Source of the DNA: Candidatus Kuenenia stuttgartensis | Lineage (GTDB): Bacteria > Planctomycetota > Planctomycetia > Pirellulales > UBA1268 | Assembly: GCA_943332855.1 (NCBI GenBank) | Contig: CALQRA010000005.1 | Coordinates: forward strand, 1-53,509 | DNA length: 53,509 bases | Reading direction: 5' to 3' | Part shown: positions 1 to 8,813 of the stretch, piece after piece | Numbering within the stretch: position 1 is the first letter of the stretch | How the letters are laid out: every line of letters begins with the position of its first letter | The notes under the pieces: model-generated | Told to the model about the DNA's origin: nothing | Databases searched by the model: none | The model's input: only the letters and a program-made list of their open reading frames with translations | Made by a program: the position numbers and the translations under genes

Positions 1-200
1 AGATCTCCTCGACGGGGGACTACAACGGCTGGTCAAACTCTGCCGGAAGTATTCCCGCCTCCGAGGGCGCAGGTCAGGGAATCGAGAGAAAAGATTCCGG
101 CTGGGAAGACTCTTCCGCCGGGACGACCGTCATCCCCCGCGTCATCCGCACCACCCCCCCGACCCGCCAGCGGGCGCCGACCGTTCGGGTGCGATGGCCG
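1..200. other. left edge without an assignable gene
   Basis: All three plus-strand frames are nearly open here because of base composition, but none gives a recognisable product or a start with a ribosome-binding site. On the minus strand, below the stop of the FHA gene, only very short reading frames are seen before stops. I see no RNA gene or strong hairpin. It is probably the spacer after the FHA gene plus the edge of something cut off by the window. Confidence 0.4.
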
Positions 201-944
201 TCACCGGTTGCCGAAGAACTTCTTCAGCGCCTCGGCGGCGGCATCACGCGAGTTGACCGTCCCCTTCGGCGCGGAAGGGGGGAGCGAGCCGGGCTTGGAA
301 TGCGATTGCTTGACGGCATCGATCGCCACAGAACTGTCCGACTTCGTCTCCTCAACGCTCTGGCCGACCTTCGTGGAACTGCCGCTGTTCTTGGCGGTCG
401 CCGATCCGGAGACGGTCGTCGAGTGGGCATCCCCGGAAATCCCGGAGATCGTCGAACCGTGCACGTTGTCAGACGCCGACGCGGCGGCATGGATGCTGCT
501 CGAATCGGCATCGGTCGTTGGCACCGTCGTGCCGACAGGACCGTCGGTCGTGGCACGCAACGAACGGGTGGTGTCGAACATGCCGGCGGGGGCATCGTCC
601 GCCATCAGCCACTTCGATACGTCTTGATCCCCTCCCCCGGGGGCGACCGGATCGGAACAGGAGACCGTGAGTTCGAGCGCCCCGACCCTGATCAGATCCC
701 CCGACACGACCTTTGTCTTCGCGGTGATCTTGGCGCCGTTGACGAACGTGCCGTTGCGGCTCCCCAGATCCTCGACCCAGACGTCGGCGGGGCCAACATG
801 GACCGCCGCATGACGGCGGCTGACATCCTCGCTCAACGGGCGGACATCGCACTCCTCGGCGCGGCCGATGAGAAGCGTGTTCTTTTTGATTGCGATCGAA
901 CGGCCGGCACTCTTGCCGGAAGCGACGATCAACTTCGTGATCAT
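201..944 (-). CDS. FHA-domain protein
   Basis: This 247-residue protein has an N-terminal forkhead-associated domain (about residues 1-95) and a long Ser/Thr/Ala-rich tail. FHA domains bind phosphothreonine peptides and usually work with Ser/Thr kinases. The FHA signatures are visible in order: GR near residue 24, a SRRH motif near residue 42, and a D-L-G-SRNGTFVNG stretch near residues 58-70. I chose the ATG at 944 because the protein then begins directly with the first FHA beta strand; an ATG seven codons upstream (965) is possible. The tail (about residues 95-247) is low-complexity, rich in Ser, Thr, Asp and Ala, and ends with a short basic helix (ALKKFFGNR). No transmembrane segment is seen. 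No kinase or phosphatase gene lies next to it, so the partner is unknown. Confidence 0.85.
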   Translation of the reverse strand: MITKLIVASGKSAGRSIAIKKNTLLIGRAEECDVRPLSEDVSRRHAAVHVGPADVWVEDLGSRNGTFVNGAKITAKTKVVSGDLIRVGALELTVSCSDPVAPGGGDQDVSKWLMADDAPAGMFDTTRSLRATTDGPVGTTVPTTDADSSSIHAAASASDNVHGSTISGISGDAHSTTVSGSATAKNSGSSTKVGQSVEETKSDSSVAIDAVKQSHSKPGSLPPSAPKGTVNSRDAAAEALKKFFGNR

Positions 945-1092
945 GGTGCGGCTGTCTCCACCCACGCCGACAGACCCCTATCACCCTGCCGGCCCACGTG
1001 GACCGACAGGCCGCCGAGAACAGAAAAAAACTTACTCTTCGAGAGAAAACGTCATCGCTGACTTTCCTCGCGCCTGCAATTTGCGCTTTATC

Positions 1093-1977
1093 TTAGCGAC
1101 GAGCGTTCCAACTGTCTTGCCGAAAACGGACGATCCCCTCCTCGACCCCCGCGAAAGGAGAGGGAACGAAGCATCCTGACGGCTCCTCGAGCCCCCCCCC
1201 GAGGGCTACGGCGAGCCTCGTCAGCCAGCCCCGCACGAGCTCGATCCCGCCCGGTCCCCAGCCGGCACAGGCCCCACCCCCGGCCTGCACGTCGTCGAGC
1301 CCCGGATGGCAGACCGACTCCGGGACGAGCCGGTTGGCCGCCAGGAGGAGACTGCCGTGCTGGAGAACCGCACCGCGCAGGCGCCGCTGGGCGCTGCCGA
1401 GGACCTTCGCATCGGCGTTCCCCCGACCATCCGCCACCGGCACGACGACATCCCCGGTCGCCCGCCGGTCGAAGCAGAGGAACGCCCGATCCCCAGGCTG
1501 CCCGCCGGCCACCGGGGCACCCGCCCTCGGCCGGGTCTCGGTCGATTCCCCCGCCGACAGGCCCGCCGCGATCCCGCGGGCCGCCAGTTCGGCCACGAGC
1601 GCCGTGTGGACGGTGTCGTAGAGTCGCTGCGGCGAGCCTCCGCAAGGGTGGGCCCGGGGCACGGCGACCGAGAGCGTGACATCACTCCCGTGGAGGATGG
1701 CGCCTCCGCCGCTCGGCCTGCGGACGATCGGCAGACCCTCCAGCGCGGCGAGAGCGCGAGCCTCTCCGATCGCCTGGAATGCCCCCAACGACAGCGTCGG
1801 CTCCGACCAGGTGGAGATCCGCACGAGCACCCGATCGAGCCTGATCGCCTCGGAGGCTAGGGCCTCGTCGAGCGCCATGTTCGTGGCCCCATCGGCCGGC
1901 GGATCCCACCACGCCACGATCGGCGCGGCGCCGGTTGCGGAGGCGCCATCGGAGAGGCCTGGCTTCACAGGGAGCAT
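1093..1977 (-). CDS. lipM: octanoyl/lipoyl transferase of the BPL/LplA/LipB family, LipM-like
   Basis: This 294-residue protein belongs to the biotin/lipoate protein ligase family, which attaches octanoate or lipoate to the lysine of lipoyl domains. Visible signatures are RRPSGGGAILHG (residues 86-97), the lysine at 191 in the K-V-LGSAQRR motif, and LQHGSLLL (205-212). Cys168, in LCFD, sits where Bacillus subtilis LipM carries its catalytic cysteine (family knowledge), so an octanoyl-ACP:GcvH transferase is more likely than an ATP-using LplA. The ATG at 1977 shares one base with the TGA of gcvH (TGATG), which suggests translational coupling to its probable substrate. The stretch between residues 141 and 190 is longer and more Gly/Arg-rich than usual. 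LplA-type ligase activity remains the alternative. Confidence 0.8.
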   Translation of the reverse strand: MLPVKPGLSDGASATGAAPIVAWWDPPADGATNMALDEALASEAIRLDRVLVRISTWSEPTLSLGAFQAIGEARALAALEGLPIVRRPSGGGAILHGSDVTLSVAVPRAHPCGGSPQRLYDTVHTALVAELAARGIAAGLSAGESTETRPRAGAPVAGGQPGDRAFLCFDRRATGDVVVPVADGRGNADAKVLGSAQRRLRGAVLQHGSLLLAANRLVPESVCHPGLDDVQAGGGACAGWGPGGIELVRGWLTRLAVALGGGLEEPSGCFVPSPFAGVEEGIVRFRQDSWNARR

Positions 1978-2363
1978 CAGTGAGGCTGGCTGCCGATGAG
2001 CGCCTCGTAGGCGGCCCGGTCGAGGAGGGCGTCGATCTCGGCCGGATCATCCGGACGGATCTTCACGATCCAGCCGGCACCCAACGGATCCTGCCCGAGG
2101 GTCTCGAGGTGATCGGGGAGGGTCGAATTGACCTCGACGATCTCGCCGGACACCGGGGCGTAGAGGTCGCTGACGGCCTTGACGCTCTCGATCTCGCCGA
2201 TCGACTCCCCGGCCTTCACCTTTCGCCCGACCGCCGGGAGTTGCATGAACACCAGATCGGTGAGGGCCTCGACGGCATAGGCCGAGATCCCGACCGTTGC
2301 CACACCCCCGGCCACGGGGCTGATCCATTCGTGGGACTTCGCAAATCGCACGTCCTTCAGCAT
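1977..2363 (-). CDS. gcvH: glycine cleavage system H protein
   Basis: GcvH is the lipoylated shuttle protein of the glycine cleavage system. It carries the aminomethyl group from the P protein to the T protein. The product is 128 residues, the usual length, and has the lipoyl-domain signature around ESVKAVSDLYAPVSG, with the lipoyl lysine at residue 62. I chose the ATG at 2363 because the protein then begins MLKDVRFAKSHEW, as in other H proteins, and a strong GGAGGAG Shine-Dalgarno precedes it. Upstream in-frame ATGs at 2426 and 2402 lack this fit. The gene lies about 70 bases after gcvT and overlaps the lipM-like gene by one base. No gcvP gene lies in the window. Confidence 0.95.
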   Translation of the reverse strand: MLKDVRFAKSHEWISPVAGGVATVGISAYAVEALTDLVFMQLPAVGRKVKAGESIGEIESVKAVSDLYAPVSGEIVEVNSTLPDHLETLGQDPLGAGWIVKIRPDDPAEIDALLDRAAYEALIGSQPH

Positions 2364-2435
2364 CGACGCCTCTCCTCCGGTTTGTCTGTCTGATCGAACC
2401 ATTCGTTTGTCGGTCGGGATCGTCACTCCGGCCCA

Positions 2436-3632
2436 TCATCCCGCGGCCGGCGGTTTTCCACCACCCGGCGGCCGACAATAGAACGGCAAGCCGACCACGC
2501 GGGCCTGCTGGCGGGCATCCCGGATGGCGATCTCCACAACTGTCCCCTCAGAAGCAAACGCCGGGTCGACCAGCGCCATCGCCACGGCATGGCCGATCGT
2601 GGGGGCAAAACTGCCGCTGGTCACGACCCCGATCTCCCCGCCGGCCCCGCCGAGAACGGGGTTTCCCTCGCGGGCCGAGCGCTTCGATCCGAGATCGAGC
2701 CCGATGCGGACGCGTTCCGGTTGCCCGGCCTTGAGCACGGCGAGGGCTCCACGCCCGGGGAACGTCCTCCCTTCGAGGTTCACCGCCAGCGCGAGGCCGA
2801 GGGCAAAAGGATCGCTGTCGGCCCGGAGCTCGTGGCCGTAGAGCGGCATCCCCGCCTCGAGGCGGAGGGTGTCGCGGGCCCCGAGTCCGCACGCGCGGCC
2901 CCCGAGCGGCAGCGCCGCGGCGAGGATCGCCTCCCAGACGGCCACCGCATCGGCCGCCGCCACCGTCACCTCGACGCCGTCTTCGCCGGTGTAACCGGTG
3001 CGGCTGACGGCTGCGGCATGCCCGGCCACCGTGGCCGTCGTCCCCCGGTAGTTCCCCAGGGCCCGGATCCGCGTTCCATCCCCCCCGGACGAGAGCCCGG
3101 CGACGATATCGACCCCCTTTGGCCCCTGAACGGCGATCATCGCGGTGTCGAGGGTGTGGTCGACGAGTTCGACGCCGGTGGCGGGAAGCCGGGACCGCAG
3201 CCATGCCACGACCCGTTCCCGATTGCCGGCGTTGATGACCAACCCCATCCGCGGCGTGCCGTCGGCGGCATCGCTGTCGCGGCTCACCAACGCGTCGTCG
3301 AGGATCACCACAGGGGCGGGGGCATCGGCCGTGACGAGGGTGTAGCGGAACTGCCCCGGCACGATCCCGGCCACCTTCCGCGTCAGCATCGATTCCAGCC
3401 AGTCGAGGGCGCCGGGGCCAGTGACCGACAGCCGACCCATGTGCGAGACGTCGAAGAGGCCGACCGACGACCGGGTGGCGAGGTGCTCGTCGACGATCGA
3501 GGCGTACTGGACCGGCATGTTCCAACCGGCGAAGTCGACCATCCGGCCACCATGCGCCGCATGCCACTGGCATAGCGGGGTCTCGCGGAGGCTGGTGGGT
3601 CGGGGCAGGGGGGGCGTCACCGAATCGCTCAC
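2436..3632 (-). CDS. gcvT: aminomethyltransferase (glycine cleavage T protein)
   Basis: GcvT moves the methylene group from aminomethylated GcvH to tetrahydrofolate and releases ammonia. The protein is 398 residues, slightly longer than typical because of an N-terminal extension (about 12 residues) and a Pro/Gly-rich C-terminus. Recognisable segments include HAAHGGRMVDFAGWNMPVQY near residues 26-45, SHMGRL near 63, the Asp-containing GYTGEDGVEV near 213-222 (folate/glycine site), and LRLEAGMPLYGHEL near 256-269. The start is GTG at 3632, preceded by an AAGGA-type site. It leads a gcvT-gcvH-lipM run. A TACAAT element at 3684-3689 on the same strand may be its promoter. Confidence 0.95.
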   Translation of the reverse strand: MSDSVTPPLPRPTSLRETPLCQWHAAHGGRMVDFAGWNMPVQYASIVDEHLATRSSVGLFDVSHMGRLSVTGPGALDWLESMLTRKVAGIVPGQFRYTLVTADAPAPVVILDDALVSRDSDAADGTPRMGLVINAGNRERVVAWLRSRLPATGVELVDHTLDTAMIAVQGPKGVDIVAGLSSGGDGTRIRALGNYRGTTATVAGHAAAVSRTGYTGEDGVEVTVAAADAVAVWEAILAAALPLGGRACGLGARDTLRLEAGMPLYGHELRADSDPFALGLALAVNLEGRTFPGRGALAVLKAGQPERVRIGLDLGSKRSAREGNPVLGGAGGEIGVVTSGSFAPTIGHAVAMALVDPAFASEGTVVEIAIRDARQQARVVGLPFYCRPPGGGKPPAAG

Positions 3633-3683
3633 AGGCTCGTTCCTTCTCTGGGCTGGGTTGGTGCCCGGTCGCGCGGCCAGCCG

Positions 3684-3689
3684 ATTGTA
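3684..3689 (-). promoter_or_regulatory. putative -10 element (TACAAT) before gcvT
   Basis: On the minus strand TACAAT lies 52 bases upstream of the gcvT GTG, in the short gap after the RNase R gene. A poor -35 (GTGGCG, 17-base spacing) precedes it. The same hexamer or TACATT lies upstream of several other genes in this window, which is the main reason to record it. Confidence 0.3.
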
Positions 3690-3747
3690 GGGGCCCGCGC
3701 CGATCCCGCCACGCGCCGGCCATCCCGGCCGGCGCAGGCGCGTGGCG

Positions 3748-5886
3748 TCAGCGGCCGCGCCGCCCCCCGGCCTTCCGGTCCTTCGCCTTCCCCTCGGGCT
3801 TGCGGGCGTGCCGCGATCCCTTCACGTGCCGGGCGGCACGGAGACCGGGCGGGGCCTTCCCCCGTTCGCCGACAAACCGAAACTCGAGTGAGCGCCGGTC
3901 GAGGTCGACCTTCTTGACCGCCACCCGGACGCGGTCGCCGAGGCGCCACGACTGTCCCGGACGCCGTCCGGCGAGGGAGTGGCTGGCCCGATCGAAGCGG
4001 TAGCTGTCGGTGGGGAGCTCGGCGAGCGTCAGGAGCCCCTCGGCGGGAAGCTCGAGCCCCTGGAGAAAGAGGCCGAACGGCTCGACCCCCGTGACGACCG
4101 CCTCCATCTCGGTGCCGATCCTTGAGGAGAGGAAGAGGAGGAGCTTGAGCTTCACCAACTCCCGCTCAGCGGCCTCGGCACGGCGTTCGAGGGTCGAGCA
4201 GTGGAGCCCGAGTTCGACGAGGCCGTCGTTGGGTGCCCGACGGCCGCGGGCGAGGAGGTCGAGGGCACGGTGGACGACGAGATCGGGATAGCGGCGGATC
4301 GGCGACGTGAAATGGCAGTAGCAGTCGCTGGCCAATGCGTAGTGCCCCTCCGGCTGGGGCCCGTAGACGGCCCGGGCGAGGCTCCGCAGCACGGCGAAGT
4401 GGACGGCATGCTCCTCGGGACGACCGCGCGTCAGACCGAGGAGACGCTGGAGTTCGAACCGGCTCTCGAGAGTGTCGACCTCGAAACCCAACTCCGAGAC
4501 GAACTCCGTCAACTGGCGGAGCTTGCGCGGATCGGGGGGGGCATGGATGCGGCGCAGGAACCCCGCCCCGGCCGCCGACAGGCGCTCGGCGACGGCCTCA
4601 TTCGCCGAGAGCATGAACTCCTCAATGATCTGATGGCTCTCGGTATTGGCGACGACATGGGCGCCGGCCACCCGCCCGTCGCGGTCGAGGTCGACCTTTA
4701 CCTCCGGCATGTCGAGCTCGAGGGCCCCGCGGTTCTTCCGCCGGCGGCGGAGGATGCGGGACAGATCACGCATCCGCTCCAGGAGCGTGCGCACCTCCCC
4801 GGTCATCTCGACCTCGGGCGTGCCCGGGTCAGCGAGGAACTGATCGACCTCTTCGTAGGTGAACCGGCGACAGCTGCGAATCGCCGTCCGCTCGACGTCG
4901 GTGTGGACGGGGATCCCGTCGGCGCTGAACTCGATCCAGCAGGTCCGCGCGTAGCGCACTCGCCCCGGCTGGAGGCTGGCGAGGTTGTTGGAGACGATCT
5001 CCGGAAGCATCGGGATCACCCGGTCGGGGAGATAGACGCTCGTGCCACGGGCGAGCGCCTCCTGGTCGACCGGCGCCCCCGCCGGCACGAAGTGGGCAAC
5101 GTCGGCGATGTGGACCCCAAGGAGCCAGTGATCGCGCTCCAGACGCTCGAGCGAAATCGCGTCGTCGAAGTCGCGGGCATCGACCGGATCGATCGTGATG
5201 ATCGTCCGCGCCGTCAGATCCCGTCGATCGGCCGGGACCGCCTCGGTGAACCGTGCCGCCTCGGCCCGGGCGGCGTCGAGAACCTCGTCGGAGAACGGGC
5301 CGGGGAGACCGAACTCGTGGATGATCGAACGGGTGTCGACCCCCGGCTCCCCAGCCTGCCCGAGGACCTCGATGATCACCCCTTCGCCGTCCCGCAGATG
5401 GGTGGGGAAGCGGACGATCTCGACGACGACCTTGTCATCCTCGCGGACCGACTTGGCCCCGGGATCGCCGACCGACACCGGCCGTGGGAACGACGTGCCG
5501 TCGATCTGCACCCAGCCCGAATTGGCGGCGACGAAAAAACTGCCAACGAACCTGGTCTTCGCCCGGCTCACCACCTCGACGATCTCGCCCGACAGACCGG
5601 GGCGGCGGAAATCACGCCCCCGCGAGATCCGGACCCGGACGGTGTCGCCGTTGACCGCATCGAGACAGGCCGACTGGGCGATATGGACATCCCCCTCCCG
5701 GCTCCCCGCGGCGGCCGTGAGCGGATGGACGAAGCCGTAGCCTCCGGCGGCGCGGCGGAAGACCCCGATGACGTCGTCGCGCCCCCCCTCGGGCTTGCTT
5801 CCGGCCGGTGCCCCGGGGGCCGTCCGGCCCACCGCGCGCCTGCCGCGGCGGCCGTCGGACGATCGTTCCTGCTCATCGCTCGCCAT
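3748..5886 (-). CDS. rnr: ribonuclease R family exoribonuclease
   Basis: This 712-residue protein is a 3'-5' exoribonuclease of the RNB/RNase II superfamily, degrading structured RNA in the cytoplasm. Order of domains: basic N-terminal tail (1-35), cold-shock OB domains (about 38-175), RNB catalytic domain (about 220-560), S1 domain (about 595-680) and a Lys/Arg-rich tail (680-712). The metal-binding motif TIDPVDARDFDDA is at residues 231-243, with Asp236, Asp239, Asp241 and Asp242 all present. FTSPIRRYPDLVVHR follows in the second half. The S1 domain and basic tail favour RNase R over RNase II. The ATG at 5886 has an AGGAGG site six bases upstream. It lies 48 bases after the YhaM-like exonuclease gene, suggesting an RNA-decay operon. 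Confidence 0.93.
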   Translation of the reverse strand: MASDEQERSSDGRRGRRAVGRTAPGAPAGSKPEGGRDDVIGVFRRAAGGYGFVHPLTAAAGSREGDVHIAQSACLDAVNGDTVRVRISRGRDFRRPGLSGEIVEVVSRAKTRFVGSFFVAANSGWVQIDGTSFPRPVSVGDPGAKSVREDDKVVVEIVRFPTHLRDGEGVIIEVLGQAGEPGVDTRSIIHEFGLPGPFSDEVLDAARAEAARFTEAVPADRRDLTARTIITIDPVDARDFDDAISLERLERDHWLLGVHIADVAHFVPAGAPVDQEALARGTSVYLPDRVIPMLPEIVSNNLASLQPGRVRYARTCWIEFSADGIPVHTDVERTAIRSCRRFTYEEVDQFLADPGTPEVEMTGEVRTLLERMRDLSRILRRRRKNRGALELDMPEVKVDLDRDGRVAGAHVVANTESHQIIEEFMLSANEAVAERLSAAGAGFLRRIHAPPDPRKLRQLTEFVSELGFEVDTLESRFELQRLLGLTRGRPEEHAVHFAVLRSLARAVYGPQPEGHYALASDCYCHFTSPIRRYPDLVVHRALDLLARGRRAPNDGLVELGLHCSTLERRAEAAERELVKLKLLLFLSSRIGTEMEAVVTGVEPFGLFLQGLELPAEGLLTLAELPTDSYRFDRASHSLAGRRPGQSWRLGDRVRVAVKKVDLDRRSLEFRFVGERGKAPPGLRAARHVKGSRHARKPEGKAKDRKAGGRRGR

Positions 5887-5934
5887 CGGTGGCCTCCTAG
5901 GTTTGGTCGGGAACCGCGCCCGGGGGCCGGGATA

Positions 5935-6942
5935 TCAGCCGCGCCCGCGGAAGAACTTCCGCCCGAGCGACTGCTGGTACTGGGTCCAACCGCCGTCGAT
6001 CGCCGCTTCGTTCTGGAGGAGCTGGAGCACGCCGGCGAGCCGCGCGTCCATGTGATCGAGGTGATGGAGGGCGAGGGCCTCGAGGGTCATGGGAAGCTTC
6101 GGCGCCCCATATTCGTACTGCCCGTGATGACTCGCCACCATGTGCTTGATCCGCACGGCCAGATCGGTATCGAACGGCTTGCCGGTGCGGGCCTCGACTT
6201 GGGCGATCTTCACCTCGAGCTGCTCCAGCCCGAGGAGGACATGCCCGAGGAGTTGCCCGACGTCGGTGTAGGAGAAGCCGTTCTCGCTCTCTAGTTCGAG
6301 CGTCTTCCCCAGATCGTGGAACAGGACCCCGACGAGGAGGAGATCGCGATCGAGCGCCGGATAGAGCGGGGCGACCCGGTCGGCGAGCCGAAGGAGATTG
6401 ACGACATGCTCGAGGAGCCCGCCAGCGTGGGCATGGTGGTGCTTGACCCCGGCCGGGCAGCGGCAGAAGACCGTCATCAGGGCCCCGTCGGCGAGCACTT
6501 CGTCGGCGAGCTCCCGGAGCTGCCCCGGCGGGATCGTCGCCAGGAGCGTTGCCAGCTCCCCCCGCAGCCGGACAACGTCGGCCGCCGAGAGGACCTGAAA
6601 CTCCGACTCATCGACGACGCGCGGATCGATCCGCCCGATCCCCTGGATGATGAGCTGGAGATTCCCCGAATAGAGTTGCGTCATCCCCTCGACCCGGACG
6701 TAGTCGCCGTCGTCGAAGGCCTCGAACTCGACATCCGAGGCGTTCCACATTCTGCCGGTGATCGCTCCGCTCCGGTCGGCGAGTTCGACCTGGAGATAGA
6801 GCTGGCCGTTGCGGTTCGGCCGGAGCTGCTTGTGGGTGGCGAGGAACACCTGGTCGACCGCGGTCTGCGGTGCCAGTTCCGTGACCCGTCGTCGCTGGGA
6901 CGGGGGTCGGCCCGCACGGTTCGGGGAATCGGCAGGCGACAT
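5935..6942 (-). CDS. YhaM-like 3'-5' exoribonuclease (OB fold plus HD domain)
   Basis: This 335-residue protein has an N-terminal OB-fold nucleic-acid-binding domain (about residues 28-110) and a C-terminal HD metal-dependent phosphohydrolase domain (about 160-320). That is the architecture of Bacillus YhaM, a 3'-5' exoribonuclease. The HD ligands are visible: HHHAHAGGLLEH (residues 168-179), the HD pair at 209-210 in VLFHDLGKT, and a later KHMVASHHGQYEYG segment. Such proteins degrade short RNA or DNA from the 3' end. The ATG at 6942 is followed by a 20-residue basic leader that may not be structured. It sits directly upstream of rnr on the same strand and is divergent from proS. The exact substrate is inferred from family membership. 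Confidence 0.85.
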   Translation of the reverse strand: MSPADSPNRAGRPPSQRRRVTELAPQTAVDQVFLATHKQLRPNRNGQLYLQVELADRSGAITGRMWNASDVEFEAFDDGDYVRVEGMTQLYSGNLQLIIQGIGRIDPRVVDESEFQVLSAADVVRLRGELATLLATIPPGQLRELADEVLADGALMTVFCRCPAGVKHHHAHAGGLLEHVVNLLRLADRVAPLYPALDRDLLLVGVLFHDLGKTLELESENGFSYTDVGQLLGHVLLGLEQLEVKIAQVEARTGKPFDTDLAVRIKHMVASHHGQYEYGAPKLPMTLEALALHHLDHMDARLAGVLQLLQNEAAIDGGWTQYQQSLGRKFFRGRG

Positions 6943-7135
6943 GCGGGATCCGGAGTGGGGTTGGCGGAAGAAGCGGAAAGCAGCACGATTTTATCAGGCG
7001 CCGAGCGGCCGTGCCGCCGGCTCCGCGGAAAAACGTCGCAGCGACTACAATCCCGCCGCCGCGGTTCCCCCCGATGGCCCCGCTTTTCGCCCCCTCACGC
7101 CCGTTCCCCTTCGACAGCCCCGCCCGGAGCCCCCC
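6943..7135. promoter_or_regulatory. divergent intergenic region between the YhaM-like gene and proS
   Basis: This 193-base gap separates divergent genes and must contain both promoters. On the plus strand TACAAT occurs at 7046-7051, 85 bases before the proS ATG, without a good -35. I could not pick a convincing promoter for the minus-strand gene. Confidence 0.35.
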
Positions 7136-8659
7136 ATGGCCGACCACGCAATCTCCCCCACCCGCGCCGAGGACTACCCGGAGTGGTACCAGCAGGTCGT
7201 CAAGGCGGCCGATCTCGCCGAGCAGTCGCCGGTCCGCGGATGCATGGTCATCAAGCCGCTCGGCTACGCGATGTGGGAGCGGATGCAGGCGATCCTCGAT
7301 CGGATGTTCAAGGAGACCGGTCACCAAAACGCCTACTTCCCGCTCTTCATCCCGCTGTCGTATCTCGAGAAGGAGGCGAAGCACGTCGCGGGCTTCGCCA
7401 AGGAATGCGCCGTCGTCACGCACCACCGCCTCGAACTCTCGCCGGAGGGGAAGCTGATCCCGACCGGCAAGCTCGAGGAGCCCCTCATCGTCCGGCCGAC
7501 GAGCGAAACGATCATCGGGGCGATGTTCGCCCGCTGGGTGCAGTCGTGGCGTGATCTGCCGCTGCTGATCAACCAGTGGGCCAACGTCGTCCGCTGGGAG
7601 ATGCGCCCGCGCGTCTTCCTCCGCACGACCGAATTCCTCTGGCAGGAGGGGCACACCGCGCACGCGACGAGCACCGAGGCGGTCGAGGAGACGCTGCGAA
7701 TGCTCGACGTTTACGCCACCTTCGCCGAACGCGATCTCGCCATGCCGGTGATCCGCGGCCCCAAGCCCTCCGCGGAGCGCTTTCCCGGGGCCGTCGACAC
7801 CTACTCGATCGAGGCGATGATGCAGGACGGCAAGGCACTCCAGGCCGGCACGTCGCACTTCCTCGGGCAGAACTTCGCCCACGCCCAGGAGATCAAGTTC
7901 GCCAGTCCGTCTGGTACCGAGGAGTACTGCTGGACGACCTCGTGGGGGGTCTCCACGCGGCTGATCGGCGCGGTGATCATGACCCATTCCGACGACGACG
8001 GCCTCGTGCTCCCGCCGAGAATCGCCCCGACCCACGTCGTCCTCATCCCCATCCACCGCACTCCGGAGGAGAAGGAGGCGGTGCTGGCCGCCTGCCGGCG
8101 GATCGAGTCCGATCTCGCCGAGGCCCGCTACGGCGGGGAACCGATCCGTGTCCGGACCGACGCCCGGGACATCCGCGGCGGCGAGAAGACCTGGCAGCAT
8201 GTCAAACAGGGGGTGCCACTGCGCGTCGAGATCGGCCCGCGCGACCTCGCCGCCGGAACGGTGAGCGTCATGCGGCGCGATCGCGGCCCGAAGGAGCGAT
8301 CGAGCGTGCCTATCGACCGCTTCGCTGCCACGGCGGCAGACTTTCTCGGCGAGATCCAGCAGGGGCTGTTCGATCGGGCACGGGAGTTCCGCGACCGGCG
8401 CAGCGTCCGCCTCGAATCCCTCGAGGCCCTGCAGGAGTTCTTCGGGGCTGACGGGGAGGGGAAGGGGGAAGCCAAAGGGGGCGCGAAGGGGGGCTTTGCC
8501 CACGTCCATGTCGCCGACGACCCGGCGGTCACGGAAGCCCTCGATCCGCTCAAGGTCACCGTCCGCTGTGTGCCGATGGAAGGGGACGATGAACCGGGGA
8601 CCTGCGTGATTACCGGGCAACCGGTGAGCCGCCGCAGCGTGCTCGCGCGGTCGTACTGA
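7136..8659 (+). CDS. proS: prolyl-tRNA synthetase, archaeal/eukaryotic type
   Basis: ProS charges tRNA-Pro with proline. This 507-residue version is the short archaeal/eukaryote-like form without the large bacterial editing insertion. Class II signatures include RPTSETIIGAMFARWVQSWR (about residues 122-141), WEMRPRVFLRTTEFLWQEGH (about 154-173) and TSWGVSTRLIGAVIM near 268-282. An anticodon-binding domain follows (about 300-410). The C-terminal domain ends in ARSY, keeping the terminal Tyr of this type, but of the usual zinc cysteines only one is evident (GTCVITG). A Gly/Lys/Glu-rich linker (about 440-455) precedes it. I chose the ATG at 7136 because MADHAISPTRAEDYPEWYQQ is the typical start of this family. 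Its role is firm; the loss of zinc ligands is unusual. Confidence 0.95.
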   Translation: MADHAISPTRAEDYPEWYQQVVKAADLAEQSPVRGCMVIKPLGYAMWERMQAILDRMFKETGHQNAYFPLFIPLSYLEKEAKHVAGFAKECAVVTHHRLELSPEGKLIPTGKLEEPLIVRPTSETIIGAMFARWVQSWRDLPLLINQWANVVRWEMRPRVFLRTTEFLWQEGHTAHATSTEAVEETLRMLDVYATFAERDLAMPVIRGPKPSAERFPGAVDTYSIEAMMQDGKALQAGTSHFLGQNFAHAQEIKFASPSGTEEYCWTTSWGVSTRLIGAVIMTHSDDDGLVLPPRIAPTHVVLIPIHRTPEEKEAVLAACRRIESDLAEARYGGEPIRVRTDARDIRGGEKTWQHVKQGVPLRVEIGPRDLAAGTVSVMRRDRGPKERSSVPIDRFAATAADFLGEIQQGLFDRAREFRDRRSVRLESLEALQEFFGADGEGKGEAKGGAKGGFAHVHVADDPAVTEALDPLKVTVRCVPMEGDDEPGTCVITGQPVSRRSVLARSY

Positions 8660-8724
8660 CGCCGCCTCGGCGGCCCGAAACGGGTCGTCAGGCTCCTTGC
8701 CTGCGCGAAACCGAGCCTGCTGCG

Positions 8725-8730
8725 TACAAT
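8725..8730 (+). promoter_or_regulatory. putative -10 element (TACAAT) before the DUF1573 gene
   Basis: TACAAT followed by an AT-rich TTATT stretch stands out in the GC-rich gap between proS and the next gene, 84 bases before its start. A TTGCCT lies upstream at 8697 but at 22 bases the spacing is too long for a standard promoter. Confidence 0.3.
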
Positions 8731-8813
8731 TTATTCCAGGGGTCGGCGGTGCGGCAGAACGTCCGTTGCGGCGACCGGCCCCGGGATGGAGGGCGCCGAC
8801 TGGCGGACGAGCG

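Noticed and set aside
189-1061. Plus-strand frame opposite the FHA gene
   Set aside because: Antisense to a clear FHA domain; the translation is Arg-rich and resembles nothing.
4201-6294. A 697-codon open frame on the plus strand opposite RNase R
   Set aside because: It lies wholly antisense to rnr and resembles nothing known. Long antisense frames are common in GC-rich genes because stops are rare.
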